64,000 nucleotides of DNA. Origin: Stercorarius parasiticus (taxonomy: Eukaryota > Chordata > Aves > Charadriiformes > Stercorariidae). Every line of letters begins with the position of its first letter. Position 1 is the first letter of the stretch. The DNA lies in contig VWZL01005191.1 of NCBI GenBank assembly GCA_013396915.1, positions 682,001 through 746,000 on the forward strand, written 5' to 3'. Shown in pieces: positions 12,783 to 25,140 of this stretch. Under the pieces are notes generated by a model, which was not told the DNA's origin, did not search any database, and worked only from the letters and a program-made list of their open reading frames with translations. Made by a program: the position numbers and the translations under genes.

Positions 12783-15700
12783 CTGTTGGTTATTCGAGAG
12801 TTAAAAAAAATAATCTGTCATTTTAGTTTGAAACTGGTAATTCTAATCTAGCATGGGTAATTCTAAACTATGAATCAGTTATAGAGTTTTAAAGAGAAAC
12901 TATTTGGGAAACTATACATTGGAGTGTTAAAGTTGAGAATGGACCGATCTGTAGCTCCAAATGCCTGGGTGTAACTACCGTTCTGATATTAAAGCCTTTA
13001 CTTCTACCAAATGTTATGTGAATATTTGCTTATTGCATAACTCACCAGCTCATTCACTGAGTTACTTCTTCATAATTTCCATAGTCATCACTACAGAACT
13101 TTAAATTTTAGAAATCTGATGAAACAGGTTATTAAATATAGTACTTAGAAGGAAATACAGTAGCCAGGAAGAAAACTGCAGGGGGATAAAAGGCAAAAGA
13201 GTAATCCTCAGCTCTGGTAGAGCCTGACTAGGCTCTAGACAGTACTACATTTTGTACTTTATTTTGCACGTAAATACATTTTTAAGCTTGTTCTCATAAC
13301 AATTCTTACATAGTTTTAATTTGTTTCCTTGTTTTTAAGCTCATTCAGGCTTCTAATGTGACTATAACAATCATTTGCAAATTAAAGTTATGTATTATTT
13401 TGTTCATGTTTCACTCAAGTTGATTTGGAGTATTTATAAATTCTTATAATGTCACTGTGCATGTCTCTTCCACAATTAAAAGAAACACAAAAAATCCCAG
13501 CCTTGACTCTGTAGGAGAAAGCAGACAAATGCAAATGCTTCCACTTAGACTGCATTGACTACAAGGCTTAAGGAAAGTTTGATCATACTTTCACTAGAAT
13601 GCTGCAGTACAACTCTGTTCTTATGCCCTTGTTTTCTATCTGTCCAACTTCACAGAAAAATGAGTTTTACTTAAGAGTTGTTTGAGCAATTAAATCTAGG
13701 GTTGTCTCTCAGCTCTATTTATTCTCATTGTGGAATTTCTGTTAATGAATGCCAGATGGAAGTTTACTTTAAAATGTTCGTTCACAAGCATAATTTAACT
13801 GGTAGCACATTGTCATCTTCTCATTGATGCTTTGGCAAGAATTAAGTGAAATTTCATGTTCTGTGTGACAGGTAAACCACAGTGGTTTGGGTTTTTTCAA
13901 CAAATCCATTTATACCTTATTAGTGATCTTGCTGTATTACTGTATTTTTCTTGATTTTGAGTAAAACAAAATATGGTTCTGTTACTCAGGAGAAATAATA
14001 AATTCACTTTTGCTGATGCTGGATAGCTTAAGAATCATAAAACTTATGGATAGTTATGGATATTTCACTTTCACACAGTTTGAGGATACAGAGCTATCTA
14101 AGAAAAAATTAGACAAATACACCCACGTTGGACAAAAAGGACAGCATATTTGTTTCTCTTTTACATATTTGTTCCCTTTTTTGCTTCTTTCTGTATATTC
14201 AAAAAATATTACTGAATAGAGTATCTCACTGTAGAAGACAGCATTGATCTTGGGAATAAGAAAGAGGCTTAGGTGGCATTTTGAAGTACCTTTATTGTCC
14301 TGTGTTTTCCTTGGTATTCTGTTGTCCGTAGACTAAACAGCACAATATTTTTTTCCTGTCTTTTGTTGTATATTAAGATTTTCAGACATTCATGATTTTT
14401 ATTAGTCTCTTGATATCTAAAAGGAAAAAGTCAACCTCCTCCTTGTAGTTCAGTGTCTAAAACTGGACAAAGAGCTGAAGTTGATGAACAGGAGAACTAA
14501 AGCATGATTTCACATATCTTAAAAGATGATGTTCATGTTCACACCTCCTAGAAACAGCCTGACATTTTGACTTGTGTTGAGCGATTCTCTGACACTTCTC
14601 TCCTTTGTTATTATTAGAGTCATGACTTTTGCATTCTTCCAGTTTTCTCAAATCAAATCTCTTCTAAAAATATTATCAAGTGTAGCTGCAATTTGCTTTG
14701 AATTTAACTCGTGCCCTGGGTCTGACTCAGGTTTTCAGGGGGGTGTTCTTAGAAAATATCAGAGCTAGCTGTGCATTAGTGCTCTGTCACTGGTATTAAT
14801 TGTGTTCAAAATATAATTTAGTGAACATGGAAGTAAAAGAAGTCATTAAACATTTCAGCTTTGGTGGCCTCATCCACTCAAAGCTTTCCCTCCCTTTTGA
14901 GTAATGAACTAAGTCTTTATTTGTCTCCTTCTCCTTATCAGTATACTTATAGAGTGATTATTTTGTTCTTTCTTTCTTTGCTAGTTGTAGCTCATTCTGT
15001 GCTCTGATGTTTCTATTTTGTCCTTACACAATTGCATTTTTCTTTGTATATTCATCCTTACTAATTCTGTCCAGTTACCATGGCTTGTGCTTTTCCTTTC
15101 CAAATTTCACGTTGTAGAAGGCTTTGTGAATTAATCAAGTTGATTTCTTACTACCTTTTCTGTACTTTCTCTACACTGAGATAATGGGATTTCATTACTT
15201 CTATATTGCATTCTTAAAAATGTACCTATATTTTTGAGCTTGCTTTTTCCTCGTATTTCTTGTGATGGGAACTTTCTTCTGTGCAAAAATTAATGTGGGC
15301 TGTGTTAATAAAACCTCTATTCATTTTTCCTTTTCTAAAGCTTTTTGAGAATATAAAATATTTCTAGCATTAATCTAAATTAAAATGTTGGTGTTCTAAC
15401 CTATTTTTATTAATAAGTAGCACTAAGTAATAATTTCAGTCTTACAGATTGAGTAAAGTGGTATAACCAATGACTTGAAAAGGTTCTTTTTTAAAAAGAA
15501 AAATATACTCTTCTGGAGAAAAACAGTTTTATTTTATTCCTTAATTAAATCTAAGAAAAGGGAATATATAGATTGTCTGACATCAGTTCAGATTTCTGGA
15601 GTATTCTGGAATTGATAAAATTTCTAATCTTTCACATTAAGTGATTAAGATAGGTAGCTGCTCATACTGATCTGTTTAGTCTTCAGCTAGACCAGCACTG

Positions 15701-16876
15701 AAGATGGATAGTATGCTTTTCATTTTTTTAAAAAATATTTCAAATAGCAAAAGTGGAAAGAAGATGCATTTTTAGTGGCATTTTGGAAATGCAAAACATT
15801 TCGGCTGACTTAAGTTTGAGACCACTTGATCGTTAATGATTAATGTGCACACCAAAAGACACTAAGCTCTCCTTCATTTTGACATATTATAAACCTATCT
15901 CCAGCATGGTCTTCAGCATAGCAAATTCAACATATTTGTTGAATGTAGTGAAGAACTTCCCCATCCGTAGGTTTTTTTCTACCTTTCTACACTTATTGTC
16001 CTATGTATTCTAGAGTATGTGTGGTATATTAATGGAAGGAGGCTGTTTGGCAGTTATTTTTCTGAGCTATAGGTAATCCTCTGATGCTAGAGAATAAGCG
16101 TAGTGATGCCAAACTGGTCTCAGTATTAGTGCAAAGTATTGTAATCTATTATGCAGTAACTACACAATAATTCCATTAGAGATGAAGACATAATATTTTC
16201 CATTAAAAGTACCGTATGAGAGTTTGATAAATGAGCAGTTAACTAGCTTCACAGCTACAGCAGATGACCAGTATTAACACTGTGTTCATCTTCACTGGAG
16301 AGAAAATAATTCTAGCATTCAAGAGAAAGTCTGTAGATGGTGTCTAGAAGTCTAATGTCCGACAAATATTTCAAGTATTTAGAAGAATATAAAAATAGTG
16401 CTGAGAACAAGTTCTGCCATGGAATTAAGTAGTTATGTTTCCAAAGAGGTTGCATGGATGTATTGTAGGTGCCGTGTTTGTGATGTATGGTGCATAATCA
16501 GTTTTGAGGGGAAAGAAGGCTCTTCGAGGATTGTGTTGCCAACGTGTAATTGGGAGGAAAAGCAGCCAGATAACAAACTAAATATATCTAAAATCCCATC
16601 CATCAAATTAAAAATGTTTTCTACTTTCTGATAGTTTATAGCCCTGGAAAAAAACAATGCAAGGTTTATCTTCAACAGCAGCATGGGTCAGGAGATGTTG
16701 AATACAGCCCAAATTTGAGGAGATTAATATAAACTTAGCTAGACAGACAGGAACATGCTAAATACAGGAGAATTTGTTTATCTGTTCATTGAAAAGACAT
16801 CGATATTTGAACAAAAGAACTTTAATTTCTTGTTTTAGGAAGGTTAAAAATGAATTTTTAAAATGCCATTGTTCCC

Positions 16877-16919
16877 CTTTCAAAGGAACTATTATCTTTC
16901 AAAGGATCTATTGTCTTTT
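16877..16919. repeat. short tandem repeat, 19-base unit, about two copies
   Basis: CTTTCAAAGGAACTATTAT is followed directly by CTTTCAAAGGATCTATTGT, with two mismatches. Confidence 0.8.
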
Positions 16920-18119
16920 ATTTTTCCTTTTTGTTGACTAAGCCTCATTTATAGATGTCTTTTCATGTCTTTGTACTTTTTCCCATTATAGTATGTAAAT
17001 ATTATTTTGGAATCCTTGTAATGCACTTGATAAATCTTTCTTTGGCAGAATAAGTTAGTTAAAAGGTGAAATGCCTTTTTGTAAGTCAGTTTAGATTGCC
17101 AGCTGGGGTTTAGCAAAGAGTTGCTGTTTCGAAGTATTGGCATAGATCATTAATAAAACTTGTATTGGCATTAATAGCTGCACTAAAGCCTGTTGAGTCA
17201 AAAAATCTGAATGTAACGTATATGCACATGTAATATCTCTGTGTGTATAAAATATATCTAGACATCACGATTTTTATATCTATGTACATACATATTCATT
17301 AGTGTCAGGCATTCATTTTTCAGTAGTACCAAAGTCATGGGTTTGACGAATACTAGTAGTGACAAATATTCTCTGTAATAGTTATTGTTCAATGTAGATA
17401 TGGATTTTGTTACTTTTGGTTTTTAACTTTAGGAAAAGAGCTTGATTAAAAAAAAAAAGAAAGAAAAAAACAGTGAAATTTTTCACTTTTTGGAGGATAA
17501 GCACACTGACTTTTGTACCCAAATCACTCACTAGAATTCAGAGCAAGTCAGTTACGTCTGAAATTCATTGACTTTAGATTGACCTGGATAAAATAATGTA
17601 GTTAATAAAAACCTATTTTACAAAGAACCTCTACCATCAAACAGTATTTTAGATAATAATTGTTGCTGTCTTTTTTGACTTGCTAAAGTGTTGAGAAGAA
17701 AATGAAGCCTTTTAATGAAATGTTACTGAAAATATCTAGAAAAAAGTTGTATATTATGAAAACCATCCTATTACTGGTTAATATTTATTAGTGTTCATAT
17801 TTGTGATTCAGATTTTTCCTAAGCTCATTTTTATGCATATTTACAGTGCTAGTTCATTTTCAAGAAATAATCATATTTTAAGCTTTGAATATCAGTTTCC
17901 CCTTGTGACAGTTATAGCAGAAGAGAAGCCCAGTTTGCAAAGACTAATTAAAGAAAAATTCTGATTCCCTTAGCCTTGTTATTGGCAAGAATTTTGGCCA
18001 TGGTGGAATTATGGCGGTGGCAAAGTTGTATTAAAAAAAACAACAAACCCAAAACCTTAAAGATTTGGTTTTAAGGTTCTTTAAGGTAAAATCGTGTATT
18101 AGGCATTACCAGATTATTT

Positions 18120-18320
18120 TTCAGCAAGTGCAGAAATGCGCTGATTTATTAAAATGTGAAGTTTTAGCTATTTGCAATGAGAATGTAAATAAAGTGGCAC
18201 AAAGCCGTATTTATAATGACTAATGCAGGCTGTTATACTGTAATCAGAGTGATGCAGAGCAACAGGGCAATTCATTAGAAGAAAAACAGTTAACAAACAG
18301 CTAAAGCATGACAGTTTGGA
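18120..18320. promoter_or_regulatory. candidate conserved non-coding element
   Basis: The block is not a repeat and has no open frame. It is dense in short transcription-factor-like cores: TAAT/ATTA homeodomain sites (ATAATGACTAATGC), GTAAATAAA forkhead-like, CAGTTAACAAAC HNF1/forkhead-like, and GGGCAATTCATTAG. This is how deeply conserved vertebrate enhancers look, but conservation itself cannot be seen in one sequence. Confidence 0.35.
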
Positions 18321-21300
18321 CCTTTTCCTTCCAACTTCAAAATATATACTCAGGTTTTGGTTTATTATGCTAACTGGTTCTTTCTAAGGAAAACTAGGTA
18401 GGTACTAAGTATGTTGTTGCCTGCTGATTTCTGCCAACTCACAAAAAAGCATAGAGGAGATGTCATTTTTGGCTTTGTTATGGATAGATAAATATGCTTG
18501 CCATGTTACACTTGTTACATATACCGTACTTGTGATTTGCTGCAATGGGATGTTGATTCAGCACAGCATATAAGCACATATATAAGTCCCTGATGACTTC
18601 AAGCACCTCTATTTAAATTCAATGTTCAACTAAGCTAGATCAGGGAGTCAGTAATGTAAATCAGGCAATCTGGACTTAAATTATATGCTTCTAAACTACG
18701 GCTTCTTTAATATTACCAATATATATTTGAAAAAACAGTGCTGACATTTGTGATTGATTTTCCTTTCCGTTTTTGTATCTTTAAGACACGATTACAAGAA
18801 ATAGAAATTGTAAAAGCTGTATTTAATTTCTTTTTCTCTTTTGTGCAAGCAAGATGCAAAGGGAAAAAGACGACTGTCACAGAAGACAGGCTTCATCAGA
18901 TATTTTATTTTGGAAATAGTGAAACTAAAATAAAGTATAATACTTTAAGAAATTTAGTTCACTGGCATTAAAATATTCTCAAGCCCTCTTCCTACTAAAG
19001 AAGAAATTCAGAGAGATATGAGTACTTACAAAGCAATTTGTTTTATTTCTTTTTGAAAAAGCATTTTATACAAAGTCATTTTACAGTTTTGTCACTAGCA
19101 TTGGGTAAATGTCATTCATTTTAAACATTAAAAATATTACATACTGAAATCTTACTGCAATTTTAATTATATTTGCCTATACATCATTTCCTTTGTTTTC
19201 ATTGAATAGCATTTCAGGAAATGTAATTTATTAAAAGGTGAAACAGATTTAGCTATGAAAGCTGTGCTACCAAACCTCAGATTTTCACGAAAACTACTAA
19301 GGTAACAGTTGCAGGTTTTGGCTATAAAACGTACCAAAGACAACTTGAGTGATATGAAAACCAGGTACTTACAGGATATTTCCACTTACACCGGAAAACT
19401 TACACAGCAGCAAAATTTAGGTTAGGTTCCAGTCTGATTGGTTGCATGAGATAATCAGTTTGCTGGTAATGTGTTTTGTGTTCATACTAACATTTTCATG
19501 TTAGAATAAAAAGATAGGGAATATGCAGCCAAGTAAAAATAGTACTTTAAAAGAAGGAAGATAATTGAGCTTCTGCAGTGAGTTACAGGTGCTAGGATAG
19601 GGATAGATGGTAGAATTCTGGCTGGTGGCTGCAATTTCAAGCAGGAGTTATTCGTGCAGCAGAGCAAAGATGTAGCATTGGAGTTGGGCTGTCACCATCC
19701 AAATGTCTTGTCATTCTCTAAAATCTGATCAGTCCATGCAAAAATAACTCTTCTTGTTGTAATACTGCTCATATAGATGCACCAAATTCAATGTTAGTCT
19801 TAAAGGAAAGCTTTATGGAATCTTTACTGAGATTTCTTGTCTATTGCACAGTGTTTTCTATATGGAAACATCACTACATAAGAATGTCCTTCCTCTGCTT
19901 AGTGGTACGAAGTAGACATGGTGCCACCTGCAGATGCTTTCCCAAGTTTAGGATCCAGAAGATGCCTTCTCAATTTAGATTTATTTTAAAATTTCTTAGA
20001 GATGCATACACTTAAAATTGTTTAACTGTCCTGGTTATTCTTTATCATCCCCTGTCCCTAATTAGCAAGACTTTCCTCAGTGAATGCGCCAGTACAGACT
20101 TTTAAGAGGGATGGGAGATGATTGTCTACACCCATCTCCAGTTTCATGTTCTGTAGATGATTCCTAACTGTAATATATCTAGGGGATAAGTAAAATTTAA
20201 GGGTTCTTTTCTGTGAAAATAAATCTTCATATCTACTACCTATTACAGAGTACTTTGGGAATTTATTTGGAGTGAATAATTATGGCAACAGACGGGAAGC
20301 TATCATTTCTTGCCATTTGGAGGACGAACTTGTTTCTTAACTGTGGTGCGTTCATATGAATGTCTAAAGAAAAATCATGTTAATACTTCAGACTGATTCC
20401 AGTATGGATAGACAGCAAAACAATAATTTGCTTGTACAGGAGAAGGAACAAAAGAAGGATCAAATGGCCTTACTGCTGTATTTCCACCTCTTATTCTCAT
20501 AGACAAAGTTATCTTTTGTCTATGTTATATGAACTATCTTACAGTTATATGAAACTGCTGTTTAGGAAAAGTCACTTTTGTTGCTGACAGGTTAACTGAA
20601 CATTCAAAACTTCTTGGCAACTACGATTCATTTATAATCTTGTTCTATTTCTGAGATAAACACCTAGGTATATTTAGGGAATACCCTGTCAAACTTCTCT
20701 CTAGTTGTCCATGGCTATTTTTGTTATATGTGTTCAAATTCTGCTCCAGATGAGTAAATCCTTTGTGTTATATGCATTATTCAAAGTAGGTCATTTTAAT
20801 TTCCACAAATTGCAAGTCCGCCAGGTTTATTACAGCTTAAGGCAGTTTCCTAGTAAGGAGTCTCTTTCTGGTGGTGGTGAGGTACAGTTTCTGTAAGTCT
20901 AGTTCTACAGAAATAGGTATGGTCTGTCACATGTACATCAGCGTGACAGAGCGGAGATGCTTATGCTTTCACGTAAGCAACATTTTATATTAAGTTATCC
21001 TCACTTTTGTACTTAAATAAGAAATTCAGCCTTCCATAAGCAAGTTGTGACACATTAAATGACCAGCTAAACCTGACACCCCGTGTAGTTTTCCATACTG
21101 GTAATAGTTCCATCTTCAATTGTTATCACTTTCATTATGCCTGCTATCCAAAATGTGTGTTGTCTTTACAGGCATATGGTTGTTCATGCTCCATCATCTC
21201 TTTTCCCTTAGGTTGTGCAGGATGTTCTTGTTATTTAATTTCTGCTTTTCTGCTATGAGTCAACCTTCTAAAATGTTAGCATGTCTTTGTAACTGGGACT

Positions 21301-22746
21301 TTCGTGGCCACTGTACTTACTGGAAACCTGTGATCTACTGGTACATCTCAGCATGCCTGTAACTGTAATTGTTGAGTTTTTTCAAATATTTTCATAAGAA
21401 GAACAATTCTGAGTTAGAAATCTTATTTTAATTCTAATTGTAGGGAGAAAAAAAAAAAGCACCTCGTGATTCTTGAAATATCTAAAGGATGCAATACGCA
21501 CATTAGCTTGGACTGAGTAGTAGTACATCATGAAGCTTTTCAGTCATATTTAGGAATAGCTCATTCAGCCATATTTTGAAGTGCTATGTGGTAAATATTT
21601 TATAATATACCAAAGGGGACACTTCTATATCCACTTTCTCAACTTCATGACTAAACAAAGGAGGTATCCCTCTCTCTAGGCTAAGGAAGGCTAAGTTTGA
21701 TCTGAATTAGTGTCCCAAATAGTATGATTACTGATTTTCTGTAATTTTCACAAATTATAAAACTACCTTTTAAGGTTAATTCTTTTTTGTTCCAGTATAG
21801 TTTTAGAGGAATGTTGTAGATATTTGAAAATTTTAAAGTAACATTGTATAATGCAGTGTTGCAGAGCAGAACCTCTACTGAAATGATAGACTTGAACATA
21901 AACAGTTTTTGTGGTATTGCTGTGAAGAATAACAGTATTTGAATTGAGCAGGGCTGCTAAGCTAGATGGCTTCTTTGGTTGTGTTTCACAAATAGCTACA
22001 AGTTGGGGTGAAAAGATACTTAAGAGTGTTTAGAAGATGGCCACTAATTATCTGAAGGAACATTTTTGTTCCTAAGAGGTTGTATTAGCTGATCTAATAT
22101 AAGAAAATAATATTGGAGAATGACAGGTGTGCAGCAGATTTTCCTTTTTCTTAACCCTGCTCAAGCGAAATAATCACTTTTCTATAGAACCCCTTTGTGT
22201 ATTATTTTACTTAATTTGGTAGGGGAAGAAATTCTATTTGCAACTGCAATCAGTGCAGTAGTTTTAAACAATGAGAGATAGCTTATAAATGATGACCATT
22301 CCCAGTACATTTTAAAGCAACTCTAGAAGTACCTTCTTGTGCTTCTGCCATCTTCTAAAAGAATTTGGCTCGTAAGCCTTTTTTATTTCGAAAGTGGAGA
22401 GGAGAGAAAGTGAGCATTCAAGAAAAGAAATAAGTCATATAGGAAAAAACACAAGAGAAATAAAATACTCTGTGAACTTTATTGTTCACGAAGCCTGGTT
22501 ACTACACATTTGTGTCCCTTAGCTGACAGGCTGTTTAAGTGAATTTTACTTACTACTCTGCATAGACTAATTATACTGTCCTGCATGAAATGTGTGGGCA
22601 TTTTTTGTGTTATATTTGACTACTGAATTCATATGATGTGATTAAATGTCACCAAGGTGGAATTATGAAGTTTGAATCTTCATATCTAACAGTCTATTTT
22701 TTGAAAAATTTTATGATCCAACTTAACAACTGTATCTCACTTTGAA

Positions 22747-22805
22747 GCTGGGTTTGAACCAGGTGACCTCGAGGGAGGTCTCCTCCAACCTAAATTCTAT
22801 TATCT
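22747..22805 (+). mobile_element. CR1 3'-end fragment, plus strand
   Basis: The text resembles the CR1 3' end: TTTGAACCAGGTGACCTCGA, then GGTCTCCTCCAACC and TAAATTCTAT. Only about 60 bases remain, with no tail repeats. Confidence 0.75.
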
Positions 22806-24399
22806 GAGTGAACTATGCCTCTTTATTAAATCTTGTAGAATTAAAAGACGTAAGCAAATTTTAAAGTTACTAGACATGCAAATGTCTTGAATATAAAGGA
22901 TTTCTTTCCATCAGAAACCATGTAAAAGTTCTGTTCATTAATTTTTAGTAATATTTTCATATTCATATAGAAAATTAGCAGCTCCTTGATTAACATAAAA
23001 AGACATTTTGTCTTGCATTCCTCAGGTTCAGCTTTTAATGAGACACCAGACATTTCAGAGAAGTGTGTCAGGAATTTTTTTAGGGCACCTCTTCTGCAGT
23101 ACCAAAGTCTTTACTTCTGTTCCGTATCAGCAGCAGCCCTGGTATTTCTTTGCACCTTCCTTATCAGGGAAATTTGAAACTTAAAAGGCTTTATTATTTT
23201 TTTCTGATTGACTTGCTTTTCAGGGCAGTAAACTAACATGTACATTATTTGGACTTCTTTATGACTGTGATTTCATTGGTCATGTAACTAAAGCACTATC
23301 TTTACATATCTCTCTAAAATCCCACTGGGAAGTCATTTACTGGCAAATCATCTAATCCTAATTTTTATTTTGTGATGTTTAAGCAGAATCTGTTTAGCTT
23401 CATGGCAAGCTGAGCAGTTCTGCAAGCTGTACTACTATGTTTTACCTGCTGGGGATTCACTTGCGTAGCTTCAACAGATCACAAATTTGCTCACAAAATT
23501 TAGCAGCTCTGGCCCATGCTTTGCCCACTAAGAGATTTTTCCTAAAGTACATATTGTGAGAGTTACAAGTTTCATCTCTTACTTTTTCTTTTTTTCTTCC
23601 TAGCAATAATAGGCATTTCAATTAATAAAGATGGAAAAATGCTTTGCATTGATGGAATTAAGCTTACCATAAATTGACTAGCCTACCTTGTCACATTCAA
23701 ATTGAAAAAACAAAAAAAAAACCACTGTCGAAAATTCAATTTAGCATTACAGAGATTACTGCAGTATAACAGCCCTTTATCTGTAGTAGTGTATAAAACC
23801 ACTTCTAACGGTGCATCAATTTTCACAGCCATTTAGTAGATTAGAAAGCAATTGTAAACAGAGAAAACCCCACATTAACTCCTGTCAACAGCCTGCCTTT
23901 TTCTCAGTTATGGATTTGTTTGAAATAACAGTGAAGTCTAAAGTGATTGCATCAACATCACAGATTGTATTATAAATATGAATGAATGCATTGTAATGGA
24001 CTGCATAGTAATATATGGCAGGCATTTGTCCTCCCCATCAAAGTAACAGCTTTAGTAAAGGAAGAATAGCTGTGACATAAGGGAACATGTCACTCTACAA
24101 GAAATTATTCCTCCCGTTGTGAAACAGTAGATGCATCGAGTGGCAGGTTTTTAAACTGCCCCTAATTTTATATTATAGAAATGCACCATTAGTAAGTGTC
24201 TCGTATTTCTTTTAACTGAAATCAACTGAAAGCTATATATATATATAAATAAAAAAGTGTTTTCAATGAGCAGTTATGTAAACAACATTACTGTTGTTTT
24301 GGGGGAGAAGAAAGCAAGCAGTTATGCATGGGTTTGTTTACTTTGGAAAATTATTTTTTCTTGCCACTCCTTAAAAACAAATGCAGTGAGAATGATGTT
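22806..24399. promoter_or_regulatory. intron-like stretch with candidate conserved element (23740-24020)
   Basis: No exon is supported. Within 23740-24020 the sequence is rich in motifs such as TTAGCATTACAGAGATTA, GCAATTGTAAACA and ATGAATGCATTGTAATGG, including repeated homeodomain and POU-like cores. A (TA)n run lies at 24234-24247. Confidence 0.3.
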
Positions 24400-25140
24400 G
24401 CGTGAAAAGGGGCAAGGCGGTTTTGGCAGAAAATAAACCCCCTTGCGTTCTAACACTCCTCACCGAGGTGGGAGGCTAGGTGCGGCTAGGTTTAAATTCT
24501 GAGTGATGCCCAATTCAACACTGTCAGTCCAATCGTGTTTAATATGTATTAAACTATTACGATTTGGATACACTAATAGTGGACTGCACCTTCAGTCTAG
24601 TCATGCTCATGAACTAGCACGGCCACTCTCNNNNNNNNNNNNNNNNNNNNNNNNNNNNNNNNNNNNNNNNNNNNNNNNNNNNNNNNNNNNNNNNNNNNNN
24701 NNNNNNNNNNNNNNNNNNNNNNNNNNNNNNNNNNNNNNNNNNNNNNNNNNNNNNNNNNNNNNNNNNNNNNNNNNNNNNNNNNNTCGCACCTTGGGGGCGG
24801 GTAGCCTCCGGGATGGAGGTGTGTTTTGGTACATTCTAATGAGCAAAGTTTGCACAAAGGACAGCATTTCATCAACATTTGACGAAATGTTGGCTCGGGT
24901 AGCGTGTAGGGACGCTTATCTGTTTCATAGTAAGCAAGTAGGCAGCTTATCTCTTCCATAGTACCATCTCGTTCCCATATCTGCTATTCGTCACAAGGGA
25001 AGGCCACGGAAAATCACGTTCTGTTCCATCCCTCGTGTAGTTTTGCAAACAACCTTGTACAGGGAATCGCAGATGTTGCATTCTTCGTGTGCCAGCTGCG
25101 GCTGTATTCTACCTCAGAAGCCTCTTGATTTTATGGCTTT
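24400..25140 (-). mobile_element. probable endogenous retrovirus LTR, minus strand, split by an assembly gap
   Basis: The block is much richer in CpG than its surroundings and is disrupted by 153 N. Read on the minus strand it has LTR-like organisation: a long U3-like part (about 25050 down to 24784), then the gap where core promoter and TATA would be, then a segment with GTTTAATACATATTAAACAC and GATTGGACTGACAG resembling an R/U5 end. The CpG density suggests a fairly recent insertion. Boundaries are approximate and no internal viral genes are seen, so it may be solo. Open frames crossing the gap are artefacts. The alternative is a CpG-rich gene promoter. Confidence 0.5.
24631..24783. other. 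assembly gap, 153 N
   Basis: Undetermined bases. The flanks are GC-rich (GGGGGCGGGTAGCCTCCGGG on the right). Confidence 0.99.

Larger units (their letters stand above)
6534..22746. other. probable intronic stretch of the minus-strand gene
   Basis: If the exons at 6.4 kb and 29.4 kb belong to one transcript, this is intron plus undetected small exons. Weak exon-like pieces on the minus strand lie at 6801-6849 (open as HTKTQELILRNEWADE, good acceptor, GAG|GTGACG donor) and 12752-12782 (open as MIVRDYSPFL, donor CTG|GTAGGT). Neither joins cleanly to the terminal exon. No transposon is recognisable over these 16 kb. Possible conserved non-coding blocks lie near 8740-9000 and 18120-18320. Confidence 0.35.

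Noticed and set aside
20498..20526. Small inverted repeat around ATAGACAAAG/CTTTTGTCTAT
   Set aside because: Arms of about 11 bases with a mismatch are expected by chance in 64 kb.
24503..24961. Open frames of 86-152 codons spanning 24.5-24.96 kb on both strands
   Set aside because: They run through 153 undetermined bases, so the frame is not real sequence.
24400..25140. Divergent gene promoter at the CpG-rich 24.6 kb block
   Set aside because: Its internal organisation fits an LTR better, and no exon with good signals starts from it in either direction. It is not fully excluded.
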